A DNA stretch of 64,000 nt from Alphaproteobacteria bacterium (GCA_015062385.1 SUUT01000002.1:64465-128464), one strand, 5' to 3'. Positions 50,725 to 60,965 are shown, counted from the stretch's first letter. Numbers and translations: made by a program. The notes: a model not told the origin generated them from the letters alone.

Positions 50725-53513
50725 ACTTATCTGCTCATTTTGCCGATAAAATCGCTGAAATTGTACTAAACAATCGTCAAAATCCCTTAGATATGGCTCA
50801 AACGTTAATTATATTGCCGACAAAACGAGCATGTCGCAGTGTGAAAGAGGCTTTTGTTCGCCGATGTGAAAACAAACCGATTTTAATGCCTCAAATCAAA
50901 GCACTGTTTGACGCAGATGATTTAATTGTCGATATTCCACCTGCAATATCAGAATTGGAACGATTGTTTTTATTGACTCGTTTATGTCAGGCGAAACCGA
51001 ACGTAGATTCTTTGGATAAAGCCTTAAAAATTGCGATGAGTTTGTGTAAACTGTTGGATGAGTTTTACACATATGAAGTCTCTTTTGATAACTTAATCGA
51101 TTTGGTTGAAGAGCAAAATTTAGCTATTCATTGGCAAGAAAGTATTTTATTTTTAGATATTTTAAAATCAGTATGGCCATCTGTTTTAGCCGAAAAAGGC
51201 AAAATTGATGCCGTTGACAGAAATATTCGTTTAATCAACCATTTGACCTCAAAAATCAATACGCCGATTTTTAAACAATATGTTATTTTGGCAGGTTTTG
51301 ACGGCGAAACACCAGCCATTAAAAGATTGATAAAAACATTAAGTTTGAAAAATAATGCATTGATTTTATTTGATGGATTAAATAAAAAAATTGAAAAAGA
51401 TGAAGAAAAAAATTTAACAACGCAACACTATCAACAAACACTTTATCATTTATTGCATTATTTAAAGAAAACTCCAAATGAAATACCGGATTTATCTGTT
51501 TTTCAAACACCTCAGGAAACATTAATACACGAAGCGTTAAAACCGGCAGAACAAACAGATGAATGGCGTTATTCCCAAATAACGGCAGATGTATTGCAAA
51601 ACGTTTATCGAATTGATTGTGAAAATCTGAATGAAGAGGCATTAATAATTGCCTCTATTATGCGAACCGTATTGGAAATACCTGAAAAAACAGCCGCTCT
51701 TGTGACAAATGACCGAAATTTGTCTCGTCGGGTTATTGCAGAAATGAAACGCTGGGGAATTGAATTGGATGATTCGGCAGGAACCCCGTTAAATCATACA
51801 CCAATCGGCGTGTATATGTCTCTTATTGCTGATTATGGTACACAAAACGGAAGTGGTTGTTCAGCTCTAGCCTTACTAAAACATCCGCTATGTGCCGATT
51901 TTTTGTATCCAACAGATTTACGATTAGAAGTAAAAAAAATCGAAAAAGAAGCCCGACAAAAAAATGAAAAATTTATCTATCCGTTTCAAACGGATATGAA
52001 ACCGTTTTTATCCTTTTTCGAACAGAAACAACCTGTTCCGTTTGTTGATATACTAAATGAACACTTAAAAATTGCCGAATTATTGGCGACCAGTTCCGAT
52101 AGAACAGGCATTGAACGTCTTTGGGAAACAGATACAGGTGAAACGGCTTATCAGTTTTTTATGCAATTGAAAGAGGAAGCTAAAAATATTGGTAATATTT
52201 TACCCAAATTATATGCTGAAACATTAACACTATTAATGACAAATATTTCCGTGCGTCCGAAATATGGTATGCATCCCCGTTTGGATGTATTAGGACCGAT
52301 TGAAGCCCGTTTGTCACATCCGGATGTATGTATTATTGGCGGATTAAACGAAGGATCTTTTCCGCAACTGCCGGAATCGGGACCATGGCTTAGTAGGCAG
52401 ATGCGAAAAAAAATCGGTTTGCCCTCCCCTGAAAAATTAATTGCTGTTCAAAGTATGGATTTTGCTCATTGTTTTTGTGCAAAAGAAGTATATTTAACAC
52501 GTTCATTAAAAGCAGATGGTTCACAAACGATTCCATCTCGCTTTTTATCTCGTTTGGAAGCTGTTTTACAAGGTGCAGGTATTGATTGGCCTCTTTATAA
52601 CCCAAGTTGGGTGGCACAATTAACCATACCGGAAGCATTTGAAAAAATTGAACGACCTGCTCCCGTTCCACCCAAAGAATTACGCCCTACTCAATTATCT
52701 GTAACCGGAATTGAAACATTGATGCGTAATCCATATGGATTATATGCCCGTCATATTTTAAAATTATATCCATTGGAAGATTTAGAGAATTTCAGTGAAA
52801 CCAAAACATATGGTACAGCTATTCATACCGCTGTCGAAAAAAGTGTTTCCGAACAAAATTTTAATCAGACATATCTTGTAAACACAATGCAAACAACTTT
52901 GTGTAACTTAAATGCTTCGGCATCAATGGTTGCGTTGTTACGTCCCAAAATGGAAAATGTTGCCCGTTTTATTATTGAACGCCAAAAAGAAAAAGCCCCA
53001 TTGTTAGATACAACTTTTGTTGAAACAAGTGGATCATTTGATTTTAAATTGGATGACGGAACGCTCTTTACTTTAACAGCAAAAGCTGATAGGATTGATG
53101 TTATAAATGACGGAAGTGTTGAAATTATTGATTATAAAACCGGAACCCTTCCTTCACAAACAGATATCAAAAAAGGATATAGTCCGCAGTTGCCTTTGGA
53201 AGGATTAATTGTCCAACAAGGAGGATTTAAAGAAATTGGTCAAAAAAAGGATATTAAATTAACGTTCTGGAAGTTAGATGGCAAAAAAAATGGAGGAACA
53301 ATTCAACAAATCGGCAACGGACGAGATAAAATACCGGTATCAGAAATTATCCAAAACTCTTTTGAGGGAATAAAAAATCTGTTAAATGCGTATAATAATG
53401 ATACAATGCCATATGAAGCATATCCTAAACCCAAATTGGTAAAATATGATGATTATGCCCATTTGGCTCGGGTCAAGGAATGGTTAAGTGAAGATGACGA
53501 AAGTGAAGAATAA
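50709..53513 (+). CDS. addB: double-strand break repair protein AddB
   Basis: A 934-residue alphaproteobacterial-type AddB. It overlaps murU by 16 bases. The N-terminal helicase-like half is degenerate (TLIILPTKRACRSVKEAF in place of a Walker A). The middle shows GPIEARLSHPDVCIIGGLNEG and SFPQLPESGPWLSRQM. The C-terminal nuclease has RPTQLSVTGIETLMRNPYGL and ADRIDVINDG, then EIIDYKTGTLP (PD-(D/E)xK with D and E/D-Y-K). With AddA it resects DNA ends for RecA loading. It is followed after 33 bases by addA. Confidence 0.93.
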   Translation: MLATLNLSAHFADKIAEIVLNNRQNPLDMAQTLIILPTKRACRSVKEAFVRRCENKPILMPQIKALFDADDLIVDIPPAISELERLFLLTRLCQAKPNVDSLDKALKIAMSLCKLLDEFYTYEVSFDNLIDLVEEQNLAIHWQESILFLDILKSVWPSVLAEKGKIDAVDRNIRLINHLTSKINTPIFKQYVILAGFDGETPAIKRLIKTLSLKNNALILFDGLNKKIEKDEEKNLTTQHYQQTLYHLLHYLKKTPNEIPDLSVFQTPQETLIHEALKPAEQTDEWRYSQITADVLQNVYRIDCENLNEEALIIASIMRTVLEIPEKTAALVTNDRNLSRRVIAEMKRWGIELDDSAGTPLNHTPIGVYMSLIADYGTQNGSGCSALALLKHPLCADFLYPTDLRLEVKKIEKEARQKNEKFIYPFQTDMKPFLSFFEQKQPVPFVDILNEHLKIAELLATSSDRTGIERLWETDTGETAYQFFMQLKEEAKNIGNILPKLYAETLTLLMTNISVRPKYGMHPRLDVLGPIEARLSHPDVCIIGGLNEGSFPQLPESGPWLSRQMRKKIGLPSPEKLIAVQSMDFAHCFCAKEVYLTRSLKADGSQTIPSRFLSRLEAVLQGAGIDWPLYNPSWVAQLTIPEAFEKIERPAPVPPKELRPTQLSVTGIETLMRNPYGLYARHILKLYPLEDLENFSETKTYGTAIHTAVEKSVSEQNFNQTYLVNTMQTTLCNLNASASMVALLRPKMENVARFIIERQKEKAPLLDTTFVETSGSFDFKLDDGTLFTLTAKADRIDVINDGSVEIIDYKTGTLPSQTDIKKGYSPQLPLEGLIVQQGGFKEIGQKKDIKLTFWKLDGKKNGGTIQQIGNGRDKIPVSEIIQNSFEGIKNLLNAYNNDTMPYEAYPKPKLVKYDDYAHLARVKEWLSEDDESEE

Positions 53514-53546
53514 TGATAATATCCAATCAAAGTAAAAGAGGTTAAA

Positions 53547-56500
53547 ATGGAAATTGACTCTCGGATTATCGAGGCACAACGTCAGGCAGCTCATCCGCTT
53601 AATTCGGTATGGGTATCTGCTTCGGCCGGCTCCGGAAAAACAAAAGTTTTAACGGACAGGGTTTTAAATTTATTATTATCTGATACCCGACCGGAAAAAA
53701 TACTTTGCTTGACCTTTACAAAAGCGGCAGCAGCCGAAATGTCAAACCGAATTACGGATAAATTAAAAAAATGGACGATTGCTCCGTTTGATGATTTATG
53801 CAAAGAATTAACGGAATTACTGGGAGTCCCCCCTTCAAACGAAACCATTTTAAAAGCACGCAAACTGTTTGTAGAAGTATTAGAAGCTCCGGGTGGTATG
53901 AAAATTATGACTATCCATTCTTTTTGTCAATCGGTTTTAGGTCGTTTTCCCATTGAAGCAAAAATCCCACCACAATTTGATGTTATTGATGAAGCAAAAT
54001 CTTCTCTTTTAATGAAACAAGTGGTTGATGAAACATTTTTGAATCCTGCTTTTGAATGTGAAATAGATGCATTAAACGGTTATTTTCAAGAACGAGACAT
54101 TCAGATAATTTTTAATAATATTTTAAAGAACGAAGCTCGTTTTGCTGATTTATTTCAACAAATTGGTTCATATGAAACAATAAAAAAACAATTAAAGAAA
54201 AAGTATAATTTATCAAAATATCAATCTGAAAATGATATACTTATTGACTTTTTGAATCCGTTAAAATTTTTAAATTATACCCAAGAAGATGTTCGGGAAG
54301 CACAACAAATTTTTGAAGAACGAAAAGCAAATCATTTAACCAAAAATCTGAGTAAAGTTAAAACAAAAAAATTAATCGGAACTGTTGAAGAAGCCGAAGA
54401 AACATTTTTAATTTTGGAACAACTCAATATGTTTCGGATTATTGAATTAACCGGCAGTATTTTGCATCTAATTGAGCAAATTGTTCACCGCTACCGTTTA
54501 TTAAAACAAGAAGAATCCTTAATGGATTACGGAGACTTAATTTACCATACAAAAAAATTACTTACCCAAAGTGGTATGTCGCAATGGGTTATGTTTAAAA
54601 TGGATGAAGGTATTGACCATATTTTAGTTGATGAAGCACAAGATACCAATCCGGAACAATGGGAAATCATTCGCTTGATTTCAGAAGAATTTTTTGCCGG
54701 TTTTGGACGAGAAACATCTGTTGTCAGAACAATTTTTGCCGTTGGAGATAAAAAGCAATCCATATATAGTTTTCAGGGGGCTGATCCTTCGGAATTTGAA
54801 CGGATGCATTTCTATTTTAAAAAGAAAGTTTTGGATTCAAAACACCAATTTCAAACCGTCCCGCTCAATGCTTCTTTTCGTTCAACGCAAACGGTTTTGG
54901 ATTTGGTTAATGATGTATTACATTTTCCGGTTGCGGCAAAAGGAGTTTTAAATGTTGGAGAAAATGCCGACCATACAGCTGTACGTAAAAAAGAAGCTGG
55001 ATTAATTGAAATTTGGCCACTGGTAGAAGTTGAAAAAGAGGAAAATGACTTAATTTGGCCATTACCCAAACGACAAAAAAATGAAAATCCAATATCTGTT
55101 TTATCTGTCAAAATCGCCAAAAAAATTAAAGATTTTTTAGATAACAAAGAAATTTTAAAGTCTGAAAACAGACCAATTGAACCAAAAGACATTTTAATCT
55201 TAGTGAGCAAACGTAGCGGAATCGTAACTGAATTAGTACGAGCATTGAAAGAAAAAAACGTTCCCGTTGCCGGTATAGACCGATTGGATTTAGGAAGTCA
55301 TATTGCTGTTCAGGATTTACTTTCAGCGGCCCGTTTTGCGTTATTGCCGGAAGATGATTTAAATTTAGCAACACTTTTGAAAAGTCCTTTATGCGGTATT
55401 TCCGAAACAGAATTAATGAATTGTTGCATCCATCGGGAAAAACAGTCCTTATGGAGCATCGTTCAAAAGAAGCTGCCTGATATTGCTGAAAAACTCCAAA
55501 AAATTCAAAATTTAGCCGATAAAATGCCGGTATATGAATTTTTCTCTTATATTTTAAGTCCTATGCATGGACGTAAAGCATTTATTCGCCGATTAGGATT
55601 AGAAGCCAATGAGGCTATTGATGAATTTTTGTCTTTAACGTTACAATATGAGCAATCAGAAACACCATCTTTGCAAAATTTTATTATTTGGTTTCAAAAT
55701 CGAAATAACATTATTAAACGTGATATGGACCAAAGCCAACTAAACGCTGTTAAAATCATGACAATACATGGTTCAAAAGGATTACAAGGAAATATTGTAT
55801 TTATGCCGGATGCCCAACGGATTCCGTCTTTATCGGAAAATTTCTTTTGGACAGAGGAAAATCTACCGTTATGGATTGCTCGAAGTGAATTCAAAAACAG
55901 CTTTTTAAATCCGTTATATGAACAGTATAGAAATCTAACGGAAGAAGAATATCATCGATTGTTGTATGTCGCTTTAACCCGTGCACGTGACCGCCTTTAT
56001 ATTTGTGGTTGGGCAAAACCGAAAAAGAAATCTGATGAGAAAAAAAGTGAAACTCAAACAAAGCCAAACAATGAAACTGCATTGTTGAATTGGTATGATT
56101 TAATTCAACAGGCGTTACCCGAAAAAGTAAAAACAGATGCATCTGGATATATACATATTGAATCGGAACAAGAAAAAATTCCGGATAAAAAACAAAAAGA
56201 CGGTCCGATTTATTTACAATTACCGTTTCCGACATGCTTAAATCATTCAGCCCCAATGGAAACACCGCTTTCCAAACCGTTAATGCCCTCTCGTTTGGTG
56301 GAAAATGAACCACAAACAGAATCACTGGGAACGGGTAATCAAGATTCAGCCTTAAAAAGAGGTATTTTTATTCATAAATTATTGCAATATTTACCCGAAA
56401 TTGAACCGAGTAAAAGAAAAGAAATTGCTTTTCGGTTAAAACCGGATGAAATTGATATTTCAGAGAAATTATTTGATGTTTTTGAAGATCCAACATTCAA

Positions 56501-56831
56501 CGTGTTATTTGGACAAAATTCGGTTGCAGAAGCCCCCATTACCGGTATTGTTAGCGGTAAAGTATTTTCCGGACAGATAGATAGATTGATTGTTTTGGAT
56601 AATGAAGTTTGGATTGTGGATTATAAATCTAACAGATATGTACCTAAATCCCCCAATGAAGTGCATAAAACGTATAAAGCACAATTATATGCATATAATA
56701 ACTTGATTAAAGATATTTTTCCTGATAAGATAATCAGAACATTTTTATTATGGTGCGAAAATTTAACTTTAATGGAAATGACAGAGACATTGACAACGTT
56801 TACACCAGAATTTGTAAAGGATAAAAAATGA
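53547..56831 (+). CDS. addA: double-strand break repair helicase AddA
   Basis: A 1094-residue UvrD-family helicase-nuclease. Walker A is SASAGSGKTKVLTDRV (~25-40), motif Ia LTFTKAAAAEMSNRI, Walker B ILVDEAQDTNPEQWE, motif III GDKKQSIYSFQGADP, motif V MTIHGSKGLQGNIV, and motif VI YVALTRARDRLYI. The C-terminal nuclease shows SGQIDRLIVLDNEVWIVDYK. It pairs with AddB in recombinational repair. RBS AAAGAGG is seen. Its TGA overlaps the ATG of the next gene by four bases. Confidence 0.96.
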   Translation: MEIDSRIIEAQRQAAHPLNSVWVSASAGSGKTKVLTDRVLNLLLSDTRPEKILCLTFTKAAAAEMSNRITDKLKKWTIAPFDDLCKELTELLGVPPSNETILKARKLFVEVLEAPGGMKIMTIHSFCQSVLGRFPIEAKIPPQFDVIDEAKSSLLMKQVVDETFLNPAFECEIDALNGYFQERDIQIIFNNILKNEARFADLFQQIGSYETIKKQLKKKYNLSKYQSENDILIDFLNPLKFLNYTQEDVREAQQIFEERKANHLTKNLSKVKTKKLIGTVEEAEETFLILEQLNMFRIIELTGSILHLIEQIVHRYRLLKQEESLMDYGDLIYHTKKLLTQSGMSQWVMFKMDEGIDHILVDEAQDTNPEQWEIIRLISEEFFAGFGRETSVVRTIFAVGDKKQSIYSFQGADPSEFERMHFYFKKKVLDSKHQFQTVPLNASFRSTQTVLDLVNDVLHFPVAAKGVLNVGENADHTAVRKKEAGLIEIWPLVEVEKEENDLIWPLPKRQKNENPISVLSVKIAKKIKDFLDNKEILKSENRPIEPKDILILVSKRSGIVTELVRALKEKNVPVAGIDRLDLGSHIAVQDLLSAARFALLPEDDLNLATLLKSPLCGISETELMNCCIHREKQSLWSIVQKKLPDIAEKLQKIQNLADKMPVYEFFSYILSPMHGRKAFIRRLGLEANEAIDEFLSLTLQYEQSETPSLQNFIIWFQNRNNIIKRDMDQSQLNAVKIMTIHGSKGLQGNIVFMPDAQRIPSLSENFFWTEENLPLWIARSEFKNSFLNPLYEQYRNLTEEEYHRLLYVALTRARDRLYICGWAKPKKKSDEKKSETQTKPNNETALLNWYDLIQQALPEKVKTDASGYIHIESEQEKIPDKKQKDGPIYLQLPFPTCLNHSAPMETPLSKPLMPSRLVENEPQTESLGTGNQDSALKRGIFIHKLLQYLPEIEPSKRKEIAFRLKPDEIDISEKLFDVFEDPTFNVLFGQNSVAEAPITGIVSGKVFSGQIDRLIVLDNEVWIVDYKSNRYVPKSPNEVHKTYKAQLYAYNNLIKDIFPDKIIRTFLLWCENLTLMEMTETLTTFTPEFVKDKK

Positions 56832-57562
56832 AAAAATTAACTTTATTACTCACATTGTTATTAATAGCAGGTTGTTCAAGTATGCCTTCTACGCCTGATG
56901 GATTTGAAATGCGAGAGGCACAAACAGAACATTTTACTATTCCTGTTTGGGAAAAGGCCCCTTTACAATCAAACAAAACAATTCGCTTTTACATCAGTGG
57001 AAATGGCAATCCAACTCCAAAAGAACCGGTTGCTTTAAATTTGGCAGAAAAAGATAGTTTTAGAAATATTGTTGTTTTATCTCGTCCATGTCAATATGCT
57101 GATAGTAAATTATGCTCTAATTCTGCCATTTATGGGGTTGGACAATACAGTCCCGAAATTATAAAAGAATTAGAAGAAATTGTTGTGTATTATATTCAAA
57201 AATATAAATCGCCCAACATTGAATTTGTGGCTTATGACGGAGGAGCTCCGATTGCATTCAGTTTGGCAAGTCAAATCGGACGGGTACAAAAAATTGTAAC
57301 AATTGCCGGTATATTGGATTTAGATGCTTATGTGAATAAAAACAACTTGCCTGCATTTCAAAATGCACAAAATCCGATAAAAATGACAAACAGAGTTACG
57401 CAAATTCCGCAAATTCATTTTGTCGGAGGTAAAGATGAAATCACAACCCGTGGAATGGCCGAACGATTTGTTTCCAAATTAAAAGACCCGCTTTCAGCCG
57501 TTGTTAAAGTAGCTCCTAATATGGGACATGACGGGTGGGAAAAAATTAATTTAAAATATTAA
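56828..57562 (+). CDS. alpha/beta-hydrolase-like lipoprotein with altered nucleophile
   Basis: A 244-residue lipoprotein (signal ends LLLIAGC, lipobox I-A-G-C). The rest resembles an alpha/beta hydrolase: FYISGNGNPTPKEP (oxyanion strand), VVLSRPCQYADSKLC, FVAYDGGAPIAFSLASQIG where the nucleophile elbow is expected, VGGKDEITTRG (Asp loop) and NMGHDGW (His). The elbow G-x-S-x-G reads A-Y-D-G-G-A, so Ser is absent and Asp may take its place or the protein may be inactive. It is coupled to addA by ATGA but has no clear link to repair. Substrate unknown. Confidence 0.7.
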   Translation: MKKLTLLLTLLLIAGCSSMPSTPDGFEMREAQTEHFTIPVWEKAPLQSNKTIRFYISGNGNPTPKEPVALNLAEKDSFRNIVVLSRPCQYADSKLCSNSAIYGVGQYSPEIIKELEEIVVYYIQKYKSPNIEFVAYDGGAPIAFSLASQIGRVQKIVTIAGILDLDAYVNKNNLPAFQNAQNPIKMTNRVTQIPQIHFVGGKDEITTRGMAERFVSKLKDPLSAVVKVAPNMGHDGWEKINLKY

Positions 57563-57640
57563 CATCAACATACTGTTTTTAATTATTGGAAAACTTCTTT
57601 TAACAAAACAGAAGTCTGTTTTAAATATGAAAGGATATTA

Positions 57641-58255
57641 ATGTCAACACTTATTATTTGGGATTGGGATAATACTTTAATGAATACACGTCCTGCTGTA
57701 ACAGAAGGATTGCAAGATGTTTGCCGTTTTTATCAGTTGCCGGATATTACCCCTGCTGATGTTTTGAATGTTATGACAAATCATCGAGGAGATTTTTGGC
57801 AACGTAATTTTGGAGAAAATGTTCCACAGGCTGTTGCTCGTTATGTAGAATATTATCGTTCACATATGGATATGGTCAAACCATTTGATCAAACAGAATC
57901 TGTTTTAAATTTTATTCGTTCTTTAAATTTACCTCAAATAATTTTAAGTAATAAGAACCATGAGTCATTGGTTGAAGAAGTAAAACGTCATCAGTTGGAT
58001 GAATATTTTGAAGTTATTCAGGGAACAAATGGTCCATTGGGTAAACCGGATGTTGCTTTTGTTGCTCCCCATTTAAATTTATTTAAACCTGAACGAATTA
58101 TTCTTATCGGTGATGGTGTTTCAGATATGTTAATGGCGCAAAATTTAAATGCCGAAGCTATATTAGTTCATCAACCGGATAACACATTACCGCATCATCA
58201 TTATTGTGAAAACTTATCAGATGTTTTATCTGTTTTAAAAACACTTTTGAGCTAA
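57641..58255 (+). CDS. HAD-superfamily hydrolase (phosphoglycolate-phosphatase-like)
   Basis: A 204-residue HAD phosphatase. Motif I is WDWDNTLMNTRP (D-x-D), motif II ILSNKNHE (Ser), and the later block is GKPDVAFVAPHLN then LIGDGVSDMLMAQN (motif IV, G-D-x-x-x-D). An alpha-helical cap follows motif I (~20-80). This matches Gph-like and pyrophosphatase-like HADs; the natural substrate cannot be set. RBS AAAGGA is seen. A weak hairpin (57593-57615) lies upstream. It is convergent with the NUDIX gene. Confidence 0.85.
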   Translation: MSTLIIWDWDNTLMNTRPAVTEGLQDVCRFYQLPDITPADVLNVMTNHRGDFWQRNFGENVPQAVARYVEYYRSHMDMVKPFDQTESVLNFIRSLNLPQIILSNKNHESLVEEVKRHQLDEYFEVIQGTNGPLGKPDVAFVAPHLNLFKPERIILIGDGVSDMLMAQNLNAEAILVHQPDNTLPHHHYCENLSDVLSVLKTLLS

Positions 58256-58280
58256 ACAACAGACTCATTGGCATCACCGG

Positions 58281-58847
58281 TTAAAAATTCATTTTTTCAC
58301 AAAACAAATGAAATGCTTTTAAAAACGTCGGATTAAATTCTTCGGCGTTTTTTTGTATCATCTCTTTTAAGGTTGAAACATCAAATGAACAAAGCCCTTG
58401 TGTTTCTTTTGTATCAATTTGATATGGACCGTTATGATAAACTAAAAATACATGATAAAAAGCCCCCTTTTGACCGTTATCTTTATCCGCCCGTACAACG
58501 CCGATTTCCGAATGAATCATGCCGTTAATTCCGAGTTCTTCTTTTAACTCACGCAAAGCTCCAACTTCGTATGTTTCACCTGCAGAAATGTGTCCGCCGG
58601 AAGAAAACGTCCATTTGTCCGGATGTTTGAATTTTCTCTTTGAAGAACGCTGTAATACCAATTGATTTTCGTTATTTAAAACAAATGTAGCCCCAATTTG
58701 CGTATAACAACCTTTTGGTTTAGGATACGCCCGCCAATGGGAACATACAACTTCATCCTGATCATTAACTAAACTGATAATTTCATTAAAATGCGGACTG
58801 TTTTCAGCACAACGAGCCAAATTAGGAAAATACGGTTTATATGTCAT
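58281..58847 (-). CDS. NUDIX hydrolase
   Basis: A 188-residue NUDIX protein with the box GHISAGETYEVGALRELKEELGI (first and last parts shown: GHISAGETYE and RELKEELGI, the G-x5-E-x7-R-E-x-x-E-E-x-G-x form). Upstream, QLVLQRSSKRKFKHPDKWTF resembles the IPP-isomerase-like subgroup (K-x-x-x-P-x-x-W). It hydrolyses a nucleoside diphosphate derivative or similar; the substrate is unknown. RBS AAAGGAG is seen. It overlaps the upstream phosphatase gene by 11 bases, so the two are cotranscribed. Confidence 0.85.
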   Translation of the reverse strand: MTYKPYFPNLARCAENSPHFNEIISLVNDQDEVVCSHWRAYPKPKGCYTQIGATFVLNNENQLVLQRSSKRKFKHPDKWTFSSGGHISAGETYEVGALRELKEELGINGMIHSEIGVVRADKDNGQKGAFYHVFLVYHNGPYQIDTKETQGLCSFDVSTLKEMIQKNAEEFNPTFLKAFHLFCEKMNF

Positions 58848-59493
58848 TATAAATTTCTCCTTTCGAAGTCATTGAGATGGGTGGTTCTTTATAAAAACCT
58901 TTTAATATTAATTCCGGAGTGCTAAATGTTTTTTTGTTTGTATCATACAAACAAGAAACACAACCACAATTACCGATTTGAATGGATGTTTGCAATTGTG
59001 TCAAAAACAAATTGGTAATAATTCGCCCGTGAGAAACAATTAAAATATGTTCTTCTGTGCAATTTTCCAATGTTTGATTTAAGTATGTTAAAACCCGTTT
59101 TTCTGCCTGATTCCACGTTTCTCCATTTGGCATAGAAAGATTAAATCGGTTTGGATTGTTTTTATCATACATATCGTGTAAAAGCCGAGCATATTGCAAA
59201 GAGATAAATTGTTTGTTTTTACCTTCACAAATTCCGTATGAAAGCTCTTTTAATGCAGGATTAATCATTATCGGTACATTCAGAAAAGAATTGATAATAT
59301 CAGCCGTTTGTATTGCTCGTTTAAGTGAACTGCTTAAAATACGATTAATTGGGTACTTCTCTAATTTTTCGGCGGTTAAAAAAGCCTGTTCCCGACCGGT
59401 TGAATTTAAAGGAATATCAGTCCAGCCTTGTAATTTTCCGGCAATATTCCAATCGGTTTCCCCATGACGTAAAAAATAAAGTTTTTTATACAT
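58837..59493 (-). CDS. histidine phosphatase family protein (PGM/CobC-like)
   Basis: A 218-residue phosphatase of the phosphoglycerate-mutase superfamily. The catalytic motif is YFLRHGETDWNIAGKLQG (R-H-G), followed by DIPLNSTGREQA, ILSSSLKRAIQTADII, LKELSYGICEGK (acid region) and ILIVSHGRIITNL (second His). gpmI already supplies mutase activity in this genome, so a broad phosphatase is likelier than a glycolytic mutase. RBS AAAGGA is seen. It overlaps the NUDIX gene downstream. Confidence 0.87.
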   Translation of the reverse strand: MYKKLYFLRHGETDWNIAGKLQGWTDIPLNSTGREQAFLTAEKLEKYPINRILSSSLKRAIQTADIINSFLNVPIMINPALKELSYGICEGKNKQFISLQYARLLHDMYDKNNPNRFNLSMPNGETWNQAEKRVLTYLNQTLENCTEEHILIVSHGRIITNLFLTQLQTSIQIGNCGCVSCLYDTNKKTFSTPELILKGFYKEPPISMTSKGEIYNDI

Positions 59494-59589
59494 CTGATAT
59501 TCCTTTTAGTATATATTTTATTCAATTATAAAAAAATATCCTTAATTTTTCGTTAAGAATATTTTTTTTAATTTATATAGCATTATGTA

Positions 59590-60036
59590 CTATTCCCCAT
59601 ATCGAATTTCCCAGCCATCACCATATGGATTAAAAGGACTGTCATCAAGATAAGGATTCCCTGCCCCATATGGATTATTGATACTATCTATGGAATATTC
59701 ACTACCATATCGACCATAGGGATTAGCAATAGAATCCGGATCATACGGATTACTGTTTAAGTTTCCCCGAAAATTCCCGGCAGAATCATAAAGTTTTGGT
59801 GAATTTGAACTATCCCCGTATGGATCCAAAATGGATGTATCATCAAATTGATTGCCAAATTCACCATAAGGATTTTTAATGCTATTCGGAGAATATATAC
59901 TGCCATATTGTCCGTACGGATTGCTGATCGAGTTAATGTGATATGGATTAACGGTAAATTGTCCTAAATAACGGGCTGTTGCCGTACCGGAAAAAAGACA
60001 TATAATTACAATAAAAATAACGAGGTGTTTTTTCAT
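59590..60036 (-). CDS. secreted NPYG-repeat protein
   Basis: A 148-residue secreted protein. The signal peptide is HLVIFIVIICLFSGTATA. The mature part is almost wholly a repeat of the form S-I-x-N-P-Y-G-x-Y-G-S-x-Y (for example SISNPYGQYGSIYSPNSI, SIANPYGRYGSEYSIDSI), about seven copies, some spaced by Asp/Ser. Tyr, Asn, Pro and Gly make up most residues. RBS AGGAGG is strong. Function is unknown; short NPYG-type repeat proteins are seen in other bacteria but I cannot name a role. A surface or periplasmic scaffold is possible. Confidence 0.75.
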   Translation of the reverse strand: MKKHLVIFIVIICLFSGTATARYLGQFTVNPYHINSISNPYGQYGSIYSPNSIKNPYGEFGNQFDDTSILDPYGDSSNSPKLYDSAGNFRGNLNSNPYDPDSIANPYGRYGSEYSIDSINNPYGAGNPYLDDSPFNPYGDGWEIRYGE

Positions 60037-60173
60037 GGAATATCCTCCTGATGGTTTGTAAATGTATTCTTCTCTTATTTAATTATCCCTCCTTATTTAG
60101 AAACAAACAAGTACAAAGATTCATTTTTTGTTCTTTTTTTTGTGTTTTTTTTAGAGACCACACGCATAGGTTG

Positions 60174-60965
60174 TTATTTTTGTTTTTGAGGTTTAGAAAA
60201 ATGATTTTTAGACCGATTTAATCGCCTTTTTGTTTTTTGGGGACGAATCCCTCGCACAATTAAACCAATCATAATTCCCAACATCACATAACATGTTAAA
60301 CATTCGGCAACTAAAATCATTTTTGAAAAATACGAAATCGGAATAAAATCACCAAAACCGACTGTTGTCATTGTAATAACCGTAAAATAAAGGGCGTTAT
60401 AAATATCATGAGAATCATAAAAAGAAATACGTTTATTTAACATATCCTCGCTGGCAGAAATAACGGGGTTATCTGGTATTCGGAATAAAAAATTGATTAA
60501 AGTAAACAAAACAATTAATTGAACAAAGAAACGAAAGAAAATAAAAACTTCTTTATGAGTTACATACTGTCGGGGAGATAAAAAAGATTTCATTTGTTTG
60601 ATAAATATGGTAATTTGATAAACAGTAAACGGTAATAAAAAAATACCTGTTATGAAACGAACGGATTCTAAATGTGTAAACGGAGCATATATACCGGCAA
60701 TACAGGCAACAGCATATAAATTGACCGGTTCAGAAATAATCGTGAATGACTTACTTATCCGTTTGGGCAGAATTCGCAATAACAGAACATATCCACCGGA
60801 CAATAATAAACCACTGATTAACGGAAAGATAATATATTGTAAAATCAAGGTATCCGTTAATGTATAAATTGCTTTCGGATAAATCAAAATAATTGTTTCT
60901 AAAAAAAGCAATCCGATAAAGAAAAATAACAAAAACGACATGGTGTATTTGATTAAAATTTGCAT
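60174..60965 (-). CDS. ion channel protein, K+-channel pore domain
   Basis: A 263-residue membrane protein with ~6 hydrophobic segments. The C-terminal pair forms a pore: VITMTTVGFGDFIPIS contains the potassium selectivity filter T-V-G-F-G, followed by MILVAECLTCYVMLGIMIGL as the inner helix. The N-terminal helices have no charged S4 pattern, so it is not clearly voltage-gated. A basic tail (KTKRRLNRSKNHF) ends the protein. GGGGGAAAG precedes the ATG. No RCK domain is present. It may set K+ flux or membrane potential. Confidence 0.87.
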   Translation of the reverse strand: MQILIKYTMSFLLFFFIGLLFLETIILIYPKAIYTLTDTLILQYIIFPLISGLLLSGGYVLLLRILPKRISKSFTIISEPVNLYAVACIAGIYAPFTHLESVRFITGIFLLPFTVYQITIFIKQMKSFLSPRQYVTHKEVFIFFRFFVQLIVLFTLINFLFRIPDNPVISASEDMLNKRISFYDSHDIYNALYFTVITMTTVGFGDFIPISYFSKMILVAECLTCYVMLGIMIGLIVRGIRPQKTKRRLNRSKNHFSKPQKQK

